Shown piece after piece: positions 1-7,570 of a stretch of DNA of 25,875 nucleotides (position 1 is the first letter of the stretch; the number at the start of each line of letters is the position of its first letter). A program made the position numbers and the translations under genes. The DNA lies in IMG/VR virus record IMGVR_UViG_3300014320_000001, positions 1 through 25,875 of that record. One strand, given 5' to 3'. Below the pieces are notes generated by a model. That model was not told where the DNA came from, searched no databases, and saw nothing but the letters and a program-made list of their open reading frames with translations. The DNA is from a virus.

Positions 1-34
1 AGAAGCTACTTATGGGAGGGAGGGGGGTCCGGGA

Positions 35-121
35 AAGACTAAAAGACTGTGTAAGACTAAATAACACTGACACAACACTGATCCAACACTAATGCCCCCA
101 AAACAACACTGGTGCAACAAT
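35..121. repeat. Helically phased AARACT box array
   Basis: Eight close copies of a hexamer lie on the + strand of non-coding DNA. AAGACT starts at 35, 43 and 53; AACACT starts at 63, 74, 85 and 105; AACAAT starts at 116. Start-to-start spacing is 8, 10, 10, 11, 11, 20 and 11 bp, so most copies are about one helical turn apart and one position near 95 is skipped. The later copies share a longer CAACACTG core. Such phased boxes are typical of sites bound by several copies of one protein, for example a replication initiator, a repressor or a small terminase. Which applies here cannot be read from the sequence. Confidence 0.6.
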
Positions 122-148
122 GAAGCGCCGGTCCTAGGCTGGGGATAT

Positions 149-171
149 AAAAAAAGGGGGCTTTCGCCCCC
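149..171 (-). terminator. Rho-independent terminator of the leftward gene
   Basis: Read on the minus strand, GGGGGC, loop GAAA and GCCCCC form a perfect 6-bp stem with a tetraloop, followed directly by seven T. The stem starts 7 bp after the stop codon of the leftward gene at 179-631. There is no T tract on the + strand side, so it works in one direction only. Confidence 0.9.
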
Positions 172-178
172 TGCTCGA

Positions 179-631
179 TTAGAATTCGAATTTCGTCCCT
201 TGTGCCGCGTCTTGCGCGCGCTTCGCTTCGTACGCGGTCATCTTCGCCGCGATCTGGGGATTCGATGCCCATTCTTTCAACTTGTCATCCCCAGCTTCGT
301 TGACCTTCGTCTTGACATCATCCGCCTTGATCCCGGTTACCTCGGCGATCGCGCGAATCAGATCTTCCGTATTCACGCCTGCCATGCCCCAGATCCCGCG
401 TCGCAAGCCATCCGCCACGCGGGCGATCCCGGCATACGCTTTCGCGACATCCCCTTTCGCGGATGCGGCTGCATCGGACACCTTCTGCTTCACGCCATGC
501 ATCAACGCCTTTTCTCGTTGCGAGGGCGCGAATGTCGAAGTATCGACATCAACTGTTTGTCCACCCTTGAACGTCCAGCGCATGACCGTGCCGTGCTGCG
601 TTACTTCATACAACGCATCTTTCCTTGCCAT
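179..631 (-). CDS. Conserved phage protein of unknown function, 150 aa, leftward
   Basis: I chose the ATG at 631 over one 12 codons upstream because GGAG lies 7 nt before it and the upstream ATG would sit on the predicted transcription start. The N-terminus looks like a short beta-rich segment (residues 1-30, with HGTVMRWTF). Next come the segment MHGVKQKVSDAAA (about 43-55) and a helical, Ala/Lys-rich C-terminus ending KFEF. The HGxKQKxxDAA pattern followed by a W-containing helical region recalls a protein family common in phage genomes and without known function. No enzyme motif or helix-turn-helix is evident. It is the only leftward gene in the window and has its own promoter and terminator, so it is expressed independently of the late operon. 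It could be a moron-like cargo gene or the edge of an early module. Coding is very likely; function is unknown. Confidence 0.85.
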   Translation of the reverse strand: MARKDALYEVTQHGTVMRWTFKGGQTVDVDTSTFAPSQREKALMHGVKQKVSDAAASAKGDVAKAYAGIARVADGLRRGIWGMAGVNTEDLIRAIAEVTGIKADDVKTKVNEAGDDKLKEWASNPQIAAKMTAYEAKRAQDAAQGTKFEF

Positions 632-649
632 GATCCATCTCCATTTGTA

Positions 650-666
650 TGTACCCCATCGGTACA
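650..666. promoter_or_regulatory. Candidate operator dyad over the leftward transcription start
   Basis: TGTACC, five bases (CCATC) and GGTACA form a perfect 6-bp inverted repeat. It covers the predicted start point of the minus-strand promoter (around 665) and lies just upstream of the ribosome site for the leftward gene. A repressor bound here would block transcription; in RNA the arms would form a 5' hairpin. The site is inferred from symmetry and position only. Confidence 0.4.
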
Positions 667-671
667 CTTAC

Positions 672-699
672 ATTATGGTATCATTTGGGCCAAAATCAA
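672..699 (-). promoter_or_regulatory. Sigma70-type promoter for the leftward gene
   Basis: On the minus strand, TTGATT (699-694; 4 of 6 consensus bases) is followed after 16 bp by CATAAT (677-672; 5 of 6). Transcription would start near 665, leaving a leader of about 34 nt that contains the GGAG ribosome site of the 150-aa gene. Confidence 0.6.
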
Positions 700-810
700 G
701 GGTACCGAAATCCCCAATCGGATCAACGCCTTACCGGCACCGGCCCGACCCCCCTAGCGTGGGGCCTAGGCCGTCCTAGGATGGCGACTCGGGGCGCTAA
801 GAGAATTTTG

Positions 811-826
811 AATTCATGAGTGAATT
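811..826. promoter_or_regulatory. AT-rich dyad AATTCA-TGAG-TGAATT
   Basis: A perfect 6-bp inverted repeat with a 4-bp centre lies in the AT-rich island of an otherwise GC-rich spacer between diverging genes. The size and symmetry suit a dimeric regulator site. No promoter of good quality overlaps it, so the role is uncertain. Confidence 0.3.
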
Positions 827-865
827 AACAGCTCTATTAATGATGGGATTGTTACGCGGGCCGTG

Positions 866-941
866 GGGCCGTTCGGCCCGGTAGGGATGCCCGGATACCT
901 ACCCGCGCCCGCCGGCGGCGTGGCGGGCCGGTTCCGGCCCG
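866..941. repeat. Cluster of three GC-rich inverted repeats
   Basis: GGGCC-GTTC-GGCCC lies at 866-879. GGTAGG and CCTACC lie at 880-885 and 898-903 with a 12-base loop. CGGGCCG-GTTC-CGGCCCG lies at 924-941. The first and last share the GTTC loop. None is followed by a T tract, so they are not simple terminators. They may be packaging-site structure or a folded leader RNA upstream of the terminase genes. Confidence 0.5.
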
Positions 942-1026
942 ATGGGGCCATTCCCGCGCGCGATCCTCCCCGCCCGTCCCCCTAGCCACCCGCGCACCCG
1001 CGCCCGTGCGCGGAACGCCCGTGGCC

Positions 1027-1052
1027 TTGCCTTCCTTCCATCTTCGTATAAT
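1027..1052 (+). promoter_or_regulatory. Possible late promoter with perfect TATAAT
   Basis: A perfect TATAAT lies at 1047-1052. The best -35 match, TTGCCT (1027-1032; 4 of 6), is only 14 bp away, which is shorter than normal. Transcription starting about 7 bp downstream would begin almost at the terminase ATG (1061) and give a nearly leaderless message. A phage activator could replace the -35. The box may also be chance. Confidence 0.3.
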
Positions 1053-1060
1053 GTATCCTC

Positions 1061-1630
1061 ATGGACAAGACTCTTGTCATCTTCAAGGACATGGCGGGCA
1101 AACGGGGTCGCCCGTCTAACTACGTCTCGGGCCAGAAGGGGATGCAGCGCCTCGCGCCGACCCACGAGGCCATTATGGACTGGATTCTCCTCAACCCCGG
1201 TAAAGGTCTTCGTGAATGCGCGGCGTTCTTCGGCTATTCCGTCGGTGGCATCGGATGGATCGTAAACAGCGATCTCTTTCAAGCCAAACTCGCCGAACGG
1301 CGGAGGGAGATCGAGACCGTGCTCGCGGCCGATATCCCGGCGAAGCTGACGATCCTCGGTTCCGTAGCGATCGATCGAACTCTCGAAGTGATCGAGAAAA
1401 CGACTGATCCTGACGTGATCGTGGATATCTTCGACAAGACGCTCCACCGGCTCGGCTACGCCCCGTCCAAGCAAACCGGTCCTGCGATTCAGTTCAATAC
1501 GCAGAACAACTCCTTCACGGTCTCCCCGGAGGAGCTCAGGCAGGCTAAGGCCGTAATGCTCCAGGCCGCGAACGGCGTTCCCGTTCTCGCCCCGGCGGCT
1601 GCCTTCGAACAGAGGCCGAATGACGAATGA
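1061..1630 (+). CDS. Terminase small subunit (putative)
   Basis: This 189-aa protein is taken as the DNA-recognition subunit of the packaging motor, because it lies directly before the large terminase and overlaps it by 11 bp. The N-terminus is basic (MAGKRGRPSNY, from residue 12). Residues about 45-90 look like a helix-turn-helix: LRECAAFFGYSVGGIGWI followed by a long charged helix (LAERRREIE). This is the usual plan of small terminases. The middle is predicted helical (oligomerisation), and the C-terminus (SPEELRQAK) is probably the contact to the large subunit. The ATG at 1061 lacks a ribosome site. The next ATG, at 1094, has AAGGA only 1 nt away, so the start is uncertain by 11 codons. 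The family is inferred from position and architecture. Confidence 0.75.
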   Translation: MDKTLVIFKDMAGKRGRPSNYVSGQKGMQRLAPTHEAIMDWILLNPGKGLRECAAFFGYSVGGIGWIVNSDLFQAKLAERRREIETVLAADIPAKLTILGSVAIDRTLEVIEKTTDPDVIVDIFDKTLHRLGYAPSKQTGPAIQFNTQNNSFTVSPEELRQAKAVMLQAANGVPVLAPAAAFEQRPNDE

Positions 1631-3080
1631 AGTTAACTCCGCTGAAGCAGTCCAGCTCGGGGCAACGTCGCTTATCCTATTCGGCAAGCTCTTCTTCCCA
1701 AGAACCTTCCGCCAGGACAGCCCAGACTTCCACCGCGAGATCGGCCTCCATCTATACGGCCCCGCTCGATATAATGCATTTAAGATTTTTAGAGACGGAG
1801 CTAAAACGACACTCCTCCGTGTCTATATCGCCCAGCGGATCGCTTACGACATATCTCGAACTATAATGTGCGTTTCCGTCTCCCAACCGCATTCGATCAT
1901 GACCCTTCGATGGCTGAAAAAGCAGATCGAGAGGAATCAGACCTTCGCTGGGACATTCGGCCTGAAGCCCGGAGCTAAATGGACTGACGAATGGTTAGAG
2001 GTCAAACACACGGTCACGAACGACATAACGACTGTCCTCGCCGCCGGTATCACGGGCCAAATTCGCGGCTATAACATCGACGACTACCGGCCCGATCTTA
2101 TCATCGGAGACGATCTCTGCAATGAGGAAAACACCGCAACTCCGGAACAGCGATCGAAAACCGCTAACCTTTGGTTTGGTGCGCTCTATAACTCACTCGC
2201 GCCCACCTCGGAAGCTCCTCTTGCAAAGATGGCGCTCCTCCAGACGCCCCTTAACCGCGAGGACCTTATCGAAACTTGTTCTAAGTCGCCTCATTGGAAT
2301 ACACTCACCTATGGCGTGTTTGATGAGGAAGGTCACTCTCGCTGGCCTTCGCGCTGGACAACCGACGTACTGGTGGCAGAGAAGAATGCGTCCACGGCCC
2401 AAGGTAATCTCCATATCTGGATGCGAGAAAAGGAATGCAGACTCGTCTCCTCCGACATCATGCCGTTCGACGTCACGAATATTCAGTACTATGAAACGCC
2501 GCCGGCCGAAGGTTTCACGATCATCTCCGTCGATCCGGCCTCGTCCGAATCTAAAACTGCCGACGATACGGCCATTCTTGCAGTCCGACTGGTGGGCCAG
2601 AAGGTATACCTTTTAGACGCTTTCGCCGAGAAAGGCGTCATGCCGGACGCAGCCGCGGCGAAGTTCTTCGAATTCGTCTGGAAATACAACCCCATCAAGG
2701 GTGTGATCGAGACCATTTCCTACCAACGAATCCTCAAATGGTTCTTCGAGCAGGAAATGATGCGTCGTCGGCTCTTCATTCCTCTTGACGAAGTTAAGGA
2801 CAAACGGAAGAAACACGACAGGATTATGCAGGCTCTTTCCGAACCTCTCCGCTTCCGCAACGTCTATGTCCGAAAGAATGATGACAGTCCTGGCGTTATC
2901 AAGTTCCTCCAGCAACTTACTGATTTCAGCCCTGGCATCGAAATGCACGATGACGTCCTCGACGCCCTGGCTATGGCTATCACCTCCGTCAATCCCGCTC
3001 AACGCTACGCCGCCGACGTACAGGATATGTACTCGCTGCCTGCGCCGGTTAAAGAGCTCGAACTGTTCGATGCACCATGA
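1620..3080 (+). CDS. Terminase large subunit
   Basis: This is a 486-aa packaging motor: an N-terminal ATPase drives DNA into the procapsid and a C-terminal RNase H-like nuclease cuts it. The ATPase has a variant Walker A (FRDGAKTT, residues 57-64, Lys62) and Walker B (DLIIGDD, 159-165). The nuclease has SVDPAS (Asp305), the acidic residue in VIETISYQ (Glu364) and HDDVLDAL (Asp444/445), in the order expected for the metal-binding triad. The length is normal for the family. The start at 1620 overlaps the small-subunit stop by 11 bp, with AGAGG a few bases upstream. The stop overlaps the portal start by 4 bp (ATGA). The Walker A carries GAKTT instead of the textbook GKT/S, a variation often seen in terminases. 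Confidence 0.95.
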   Translation: MTNEVNSAEAVQLGATSLILFGKLFFPRTFRQDSPDFHREIGLHLYGPARYNAFKIFRDGAKTTLLRVYIAQRIAYDISRTIMCVSVSQPHSIMTLRWLKKQIERNQTFAGTFGLKPGAKWTDEWLEVKHTVTNDITTVLAAGITGQIRGYNIDDYRPDLIIGDDLCNEENTATPEQRSKTANLWFGALYNSLAPTSEAPLAKMALLQTPLNREDLIETCSKSPHWNTLTYGVFDEEGHSRWPSRWTTDVLVAEKNASTAQGNLHIWMREKECRLVSSDIMPFDVTNIQYYETPPAEGFTIISVDPASSESKTADDTAILAVRLVGQKVYLLDAFAEKGVMPDAAAAKFFEFVWKYNPIKGVIETISYQRILKWFFEQEMMRRRLFIPLDEVKDKRKKHDRIMQALSEPLRFRNVYVRKNDDSPGVIKFLQQLTDFSPGIEMHDDVLDALAMAITSVNPAQRYAADVQDMYSLPAPVKELELFDAP

Positions 3081-5029
3081 TTAAAGTCGAGGACCTCCGT
3101 TTCGGCTCGAAGGCGCATCGCAAGATCAGCGAGGCCGTGTGGGCTCGCCTACGTCTATCCGAACAAACGATGTCCAAGCGGTACGCCCGCTGGGCCGAGA
3201 ACGAAGAACTCTTCTCCGCGTACATGCCCGCCCGCGAAGTCGATGAACTCCGCAAGCAAAAGAAGAAATCTTCCGGCATAGTCGATTACGTGACGATCGA
3301 AGTTCCGTATATCTACGCAATCGCCCTTACGGCTCATACCTATTACACGTCCGTATTCTTAGGCCGGAATCCTGCCTTCCAATTCGAAGGCAGGCACGGC
3401 GAACCCGAGACCAAGAAACTCGCCGTCGAGGCAATTATCGACTATCAAATGCAAGTCGGGGCGAACCTTCTCCCGCTTTACATTTGGCTGCTCGACCCTC
3501 TCAAATATGGACTAGGCTTCGTCGGCCATTATTGGGACGAAGAACGCATCGCGCTCACGAAGAAAGTCGACGTCCAACCGACTTTCGGCGGGGTGCCAAT
3601 CCCGTTCTCGACCCCGAAGACCGAATACGTCACAGAAACCACTATTGGCTACGCCGGCAATAAACTCTACAACGTCCGTCCACAGGACGCCTTTCCCGAT
3701 CCCCGAGTCCCGATGTGGAATTTCCAAGCTGGTGAGTTTTTCGCCCGCTATGTTGAAATTCCGATCGCCGAACTCCGAAACGGCGAAGCCAATGGGAAGT
3801 ATTTCAACGTCAAAGCCGCCCTCGACGTTCAAAAGAACGGCGGCAGCTACGCTGGAATGGAGATCAACCGCGATGAGGGTTCCTCGCGCGTTACTGAACT
3901 CCCCGAGACAAACGACGAATTCACCATTCCGTCAACGCCAGACGATCAACCAATCGGCGTCTTGAAGGGTTACGAATTCTATTGGCGAATTGTCCCCTCC
4001 CAGTGGGGTGTTTCCGAGTCCAGAGAACAAGAAATCTGGGTCGTCACTCAATCCAAGGAACGAATTGTAATCGGCTTCGAGCCTCTCGGCGACGCCTCCA
4101 ACCGTTTTCCCTTCGACATCATCGAACACGAACCGAACGGCTACGCCTTTTCCTCCCGTTCGATGATGGAAATTGGCAAGCCGCTCAACGACATCATGTC
4201 CTGGCTCTTCAACAGCCATTTCTATAACGTTCGAGCCGCCCTGAACAATATGTTCGTCGTCGACCCATCGCTCCTGCACATGACCGACCTCGAACGCCCT
4301 GGACCGGGAAAGATGATGCGCCTTACTCCTGCTGGCTACGGCCGTGGGGTCGAGACTGTCATCAAACAGTTCCCCGTCGCCGATGTAACTCGCTCCAACG
4401 TCCAGGACATCCAAGGCGTTTCCGAGCTCATCCAGCGAATCTTCGGCGTCACCGACAACGTTATGGGCCTCGTCAATCCCGGAGGCCGGAAGACCGCAAC
4501 GGAAGTTCGCACTTCGACATCGCTGGCAGCCAATAGGCTGAAAACACAATGCGAAATCATGTCCGCGATGGGCTTCAGCCCAATGGCCCAGAAACTCGTT
4601 CAACGAACCCAAAGCCGTCTAACGATCGACCGAAAGTACAGAATCGTCGGCGACCTTATGAACTTTGGCGACCCGTTTATCCAAGCGGACGCGGCCAGCA
4701 TTGCGGGCTTTTTCGACTACGTTCCAGTCGATGGGACTATGCCGATCGATCGGTACGCGCAGGCGGCCCTCTGGCAGGGGATTATGACGCAAGCGGCTCA
4801 GGTCCCCCAGATCGGAATGCAGTATGACTTCGGCAAGATATTCGCTTGGGTAGCAACTCTAGCCGGCGCGAAGAACATCCAACAGTTCCGCCTCAACATT
4901 CAAGTCTCCGACGCGGATAAGCTCATGGCCGGTGCTCAGTCCGGCAACGTAATCCCCCTCCGAGACGCCCCGGTCGAAGGCGCCACGCCGCAACCCGCTC
5001 AACACATGGGAATGGGACAGCCAGGATGA
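3077..5029 (+). CDS. Portal (head-tail connector) protein
   Basis: This 650-aa protein should form the dodecameric ring at one capsid vertex through which DNA enters and leaves. It directly follows the large terminase. It has the usual portal plan: an N-terminal helical region, a mixed wing/stem, and a late helical crown segment with NPGGRKTATEV (about residues 466-476) followed by long Arg/Gln-rich helices. The TATEV motif before a helix that samples Ser/Ala/Gln is typical of portal C-terminal domains. The C-terminus is Met/Gly/Gln-rich and probably flexible. The start overlaps the terminase stop as ATGA with no clear ribosome site, so translation is probably coupled. The next gene starts in the last four bases. 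Confidence 0.9.
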   Translation: MIKVEDLRFGSKAHRKISEAVWARLRLSEQTMSKRYARWAENEELFSAYMPAREVDELRKQKKKSSGIVDYVTIEVPYIYAIALTAHTYYTSVFLGRNPAFQFEGRHGEPETKKLAVEAIIDYQMQVGANLLPLYIWLLDPLKYGLGFVGHYWDEERIALTKKVDVQPTFGGVPIPFSTPKTEYVTETTIGYAGNKLYNVRPQDAFPDPRVPMWNFQAGEFFARYVEIPIAELRNGEANGKYFNVKAALDVQKNGGSYAGMEINRDEGSSRVTELPETNDEFTIPSTPDDQPIGVLKGYEFYWRIVPSQWGVSESREQEIWVVTQSKERIVIGFEPLGDASNRFPFDIIEHEPNGYAFSSRSMMEIGKPLNDIMSWLFNSHFYNVRAALNNMFVVDPSLLHMTDLERPGPGKMMRLTPAGYGRGVETVIKQFPVADVTRSNVQDIQGVSELIQRIFGVTDNVMGLVNPGGRKTATEVRTSTSLAANRLKTQCEIMSAMGFSPMAQKLVQRTQSRLTIDRKYRIVGDLMNFGDPFIQADAASIAGFFDYVPVDGTMPIDRYAQAALWQGIMTQAAQVPQIGMQYDFGKIFAWVATLAGAKNIQQFRLNIQVSDADKLMAGAQSGNVIPLRDAPVEGATPQPAQHMGMGQPG

Positions 5030-5310
5030 GCTCCTCCGACACAGTTCAGGCTTATCGAGATTGGAAAGAACTCATCGAGTCCGATGGTTGGAAACGACTC
5101 GTCGAAATCGCCGACGAACAGATCGCCGGTCGAGTTAACGAAATCGTCCTCAAACCTATGACGGACCTCGCGCATCAAGAATTCGCTAAGGGCGAAGTCG
5201 CCGGAATCAAACTATTCATAGCGATCCCCGAAACGCAGAAGACTATGTTCGAGGCCCAATTCGACCGCGAAACCGACGAGGAAGAGGAAAATGAACGCGC
5301 CGACAGTTGA
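5026..5310 (+). CDS. Small acidic protein between portal and scaffold
   Basis: This 94-aa protein is predicted almost fully helical, with RDWKELIESDGWKRL near the N-terminus and a very acidic tail (DEEEENE). It starts in an ATGA overlap with the portal gene, with GGGA about 8 nt upstream, and overlaps the scaffold gene by 20 bp. Small genes at this position are common in phage head operons and usually unnamed. Possible roles are a scaffold accessory or a portal-binding chaperone. I do not recognise a family. Confidence 0.8.
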   Translation: MSSSDTVQAYRDWKELIESDGWKRLVEIADEQIAGRVNEIVLKPMTDLAHQEFAKGEVAGIKLFIAIPETQKTMFEAQFDRETDEEEENERADS

Positions 5311-6187
5311 AGCAATCGAACGCAATCTTCCGGATGACATGGATGACGTCTCCGATGTAGATGAACTTTTCGCCGTGCTGGCGGAAAAACCCGAAGAGCC
5401 CGAGATTCCAGCGGAAACGCCGGAGCCTCAAACTGCGGCCCCTGAGGCTTCTCCTCCTCCTGCCGAACCGGCCCAGCCTGCTCCAGAGGCTCCGTCCAGC
5501 ACGGCCCCGACTCCAGAACAGCCCCCCGCACAACCGGCGGCTGCTCAACAAGTTCCCGCCGCACCCGTTGCGGCTCCTACGCCTCCGCCAGAGGCACCCG
5601 CGCCGGCGGCTCCGGCCCCAGTGCAGCCCGAGATGCCCAAGCCTCCTTCGGAGGCCGAGCTTAAAGCTGCATTCGATAAGCAACGTGACGAACTCGTCAA
5701 GGTCTATGCCCTGACTGAAGAAGACGCTCGCGCCGTCGTCACCGAGCCCGAGACTGTCCTCCCGAAGCTCGCCGCGAATCTGCATCAAGCAATCTTCTCG
5801 CAGATTCAACGTTCACTGGCCGAATACCTCCCGGCCGTGATCCAGCAAGCGACGGAAGCTCGTGCCCGGCAAGCCGACGCCGATAACCGCTTCTACGGTA
5901 GATGGCCTAGTCTCAGAGGTCACGAACAGACCGTCCTTCAAGTCGGTCAAATGTATCGACAAGCTAACCCAACCGCTCCGCCCGAGAAAGCGATAGAGCA
6001 GATCGGCCAGATCGTCTCGCTGTCCCTTGGACTGCCTATGGCAACCCCGACAGCGCCCGTTCAGCCACCTGCTGCGCCCCCGGCGCATCGTCCAGCGGCG
6101 GCAACTGGAGTTCCGGCTTCTCCGGTCCCAGCTGCGCCTAATGAATGGACGGCATTCGCTGACGACGACATAGCGGACCGTTATTAG
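5291..6187 (+). CDS. Scaffolding protein (putative)
   Basis: This 298-aa protein lies between the portal and the major capsid protein, the standard place for the internal scaffold that guides capsid assembly and is later removed. The N-terminus is acidic (DDMDDVSDVDELF). Residues about 30-118 are a Pro/Ala/Glu low-complexity linker. Residues about 120-240 look helical (AELKAAFDKQRDEL, ALTEEDARAVV). A second Pro/Ala stretch leads to an acidic end (FADDDIADRY). Disorder around a helical core and many charges fit scaffold proteins. No protease motif is seen. The start overlaps the preceding gene, with GAGGAAA directly upstream. The stop codon TAG is part of the TAGGAG ribosome site of the capsid gene. 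Confidence 0.8.
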   Translation: MNAPTVEAIERNLPDDMDDVSDVDELFAVLAEKPEEPEIPAETPEPQTAAPEASPPPAEPAQPAPEAPSSTAPTPEQPPAQPAAAQQVPAAPVAAPTPPPEAPAPAAPAPVQPEMPKPPSEAELKAAFDKQRDELVKVYALTEEDARAVVTEPETVLPKLAANLHQAIFSQIQRSLAEYLPAVIQQATEARARQADADNRFYGRWPSLRGHEQTVLQVGQMYRQANPTAPPEKAIEQIGQIVSLSLGLPMATPTAPVQPPAAPPAHRPAAATGVPASPVPAAPNEWTAFADDDIADRY

Positions 6188-6200
6188 GAGTTAATCAAAA

Positions 6201-7400
6201 ATGGCAATCGCAGGCCTTCGCGGGACTGGTCAGTGGGTAACTGACGAGCGCCCCAAAAACTTTCGTGAATATATCCTCTGGCGGAACCCGAACGGCTCGG
6301 CGCCTTTGACAGCTCTCCTGTCCAAGATGGCGTCAGAGAAATCGGACGATCCAGAATTCGCATGGTGGGAAGAAGAGCTGACCGTTCTCCGGGCTGCCCT
6401 TGCGGCTCAAGTCGGCAACACGACCACTGCCAACACGCTTTCAGTCGCAACCGTCACTGCCGGAGTCGACGCTTACGCCTTCGTCCCCGGTGATATTCTC
6501 ACCGCCGAAGCGAATGCCGACAACGACCCGTACACGACTTGGGAATACATGATCGTCAGCGCGGCGGCGACAACCTCAACGATCATCAACGTGACACGGG
6601 CTGCGTTCGGAACGACAGTTTCGACTATCACTACCAGCACGTACATCGCGAAGATCGGCAATGCGTACTCGGAAGGCTCGACCTCGCCGAACGCAGTTGG
6701 CCGGAGCCCGGCGAAGCTCTTCAACTACACTCAGATTTTCAAAACGTCATACGAGCTCACCCGGACCACGAAGCAAACTCGCCTCCGCACGGGCGACCCG
6801 CTGAAGAACGCCAAGAAGCGCCGGATGTTCGATCATTCCGTCGCAATGGAACTGGCGTTCCTCTTCGGCCGTCGTGCAGAGTCGACTGGTTCTAACAGCC
6901 AGCCTCTCCGGTACACCGGCGGCCTTCGATCGTTCCTTTCAACCAACGTCACTCGCTTCACGACAACGGCCACGGAGGCAACGTTTCTCACCGCCGTCCA
7001 GTCCGTGTTCGATTTCGACGCCGGTTCTGGCAACGAAAGGCTGATGCTCTGCGGCAACTCCTTCCTCACGAGCCTCAACAAGCTCGCCAAGGCGGGAATG
7101 CAGGTCCGAACGGATGAAGTCGTCAGGCTCTACGGTATGCAGTTGCAGAGATGGATTATCCCACAAGGAACGTTCTATCTCCGCACTCACCCGCTGATGA
7201 ACGTCATGCCAGGCTATACGAAGTGCGCCTTCATCATTGATCCCTCGGCGCTGAAGTATCGTTACCTCCAGGACACGATCTCGCAAGATCAAATTCAGGC
7301 GAACGATGCTGACGAACACAAGGGGCAGTGGTTGACGGAATGCGGTCTCGAGGTTAGGCACGAGAAGACCCTCGGGTTCCTGTCGAACTTCTTCGCATAG
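6201..7400 (+). CDS. Major capsid protein
   Basis: This 399-aa shell protein is expected to have the HK97 fold. The position after the scaffold supports this. Supporting segments are NPNGSAPLTALLSKM near residue 30, the FNYTQIFKTSYELT segment after a beta-rich insert (about 65-165), LMLCGNSFLTSLNKLA (about 275-290) and an aromatic C-terminal part (LRTHPLMNVMPGY, LKYRYLQDT). It ends with GLEVRHEKTLGFLSNFFA. The pattern is closest to the SU10-like/DUF5309 capsid family, from memory of its motifs and not from a search. A TAGGAGTTAA ribosome box ends 6 nt upstream. The Thr/Ala-rich insert at about 65-165 could be a surface domain. Confidence 0.9.
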   Translation: MAIAGLRGTGQWVTDERPKNFREYILWRNPNGSAPLTALLSKMASEKSDDPEFAWWEEELTVLRAALAAQVGNTTTANTLSVATVTAGVDAYAFVPGDILTAEANADNDPYTTWEYMIVSAAATTSTIINVTRAAFGTTVSTITTSTYIAKIGNAYSEGSTSPNAVGRSPAKLFNYTQIFKTSYELTRTTKQTRLRTGDPLKNAKKRRMFDHSVAMELAFLFGRRAESTGSNSQPLRYTGGLRSFLSTNVTRFTTTATEATFLTAVQSVFDFDAGSGNERLMLCGNSFLTSLNKLAKAGMQVRTDEVVRLYGMQLQRWIIPQGTFYLRTHPLMNVMPGYTKCAFIIDPSALKYRYLQDTISQDQIQANDADEHKGQWLTECGLEVRHEKTLGFLSNFFA

Positions 7401-7408
7401 GAGCCACC

Positions 7409-7570
7409 ATGCCTAAGAAGCTCGAGCGCGAGCTCAAGCGGAAGGCAAAGGCTAAAGGCCTGTCTGGCGACCGTGCTGACGCTTACGTCTACGGCACGAT
7501 GCGTGAGACAGGCTGGAAGCCTTCCCGCGAGCGTAAAGCAAAGCGGAAATCTTCCGGTGCAGCCCCGTGA
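7409..7570 (+). CDS. Small basic protein, 53 aa
   Basis: This short gene begins MPKKLERELKRKAKAKG and ends in KAKRKSSGAAP. The middle reads DAYVYGTMRETGWKPSRE. Nearly half of the residues are basic or acidic, with a strong net positive charge. A similar tiny protein with a YVYGTxRxTGWKP-like core occurs next to capsid or portal genes in many phages; its role is not established. It has an excellent ribosome site, TAGGAG with 5-nt spacing, in which the TAG is the stop codon of the capsid gene. It may bind DNA or the shell. Its end overlaps the likely start of the glycosyltransferase gene. Confidence 0.85.
   Translation: MPKKLERELKRKAKAKGLSGDRADAYVYGTMRETGWKPSRERKAKRKSSGAAP

Larger units (their letters stand above)
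632..1060. other. Non-coding divergent control region between leftward gene and late operon
   Basis: This 429-bp stretch has no convincing gene. From left to right it holds the leftward leader, operator dyad and promoter (650-699), two CCTAGG palindromes (765-770, 775-780), an AT-rich island at 801-852, and a very GC-rich stretch with hairpins (866-941). It ends with a TATAAT box just before the terminase gene. Its position upstream of the small terminase gene is where many phages keep the packaging start (cos or pac) and the late promoter, so it is a candidate for both. The sequence alone does not prove either role. Confidence 0.6.

Noticed and set aside
92-757. Open frames on the + strand over the leftward gene (including 282-779)
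   Set aside because: They are antisense to a gene with its own promoter, ribosome site and terminator. The peptides are rich in Arg, Cys and Pro without pattern and there is no ribosome site.
816-884. 22-codon ORF starting MSELTALLMMGLL in the control region
   Set aside because: It is very short, has only a distant AGAG as possible ribosome site and ends inside a hairpin. It may be chance in the AT-rich island.
899-1687. Leftward 262-codon open frame
   Set aside because: It runs antisense over the small terminase gene with an Arg/Glu-rich shadow composition and has no recognisable motif.
3932-4612. Leftward 226-codon open frame
   Set aside because: It is antisense to the portal gene, which has a clear motif and fits the gene order. 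It lacks a ribosome site and domain.
7473-7556. Longer start of the glycosyltransferase at a GTG 28 codons upstream
   Set aside because: It would overlap most of the small basic gene, and its extra residues show no fold element. The GTG at 7557 has a better ribosome site.
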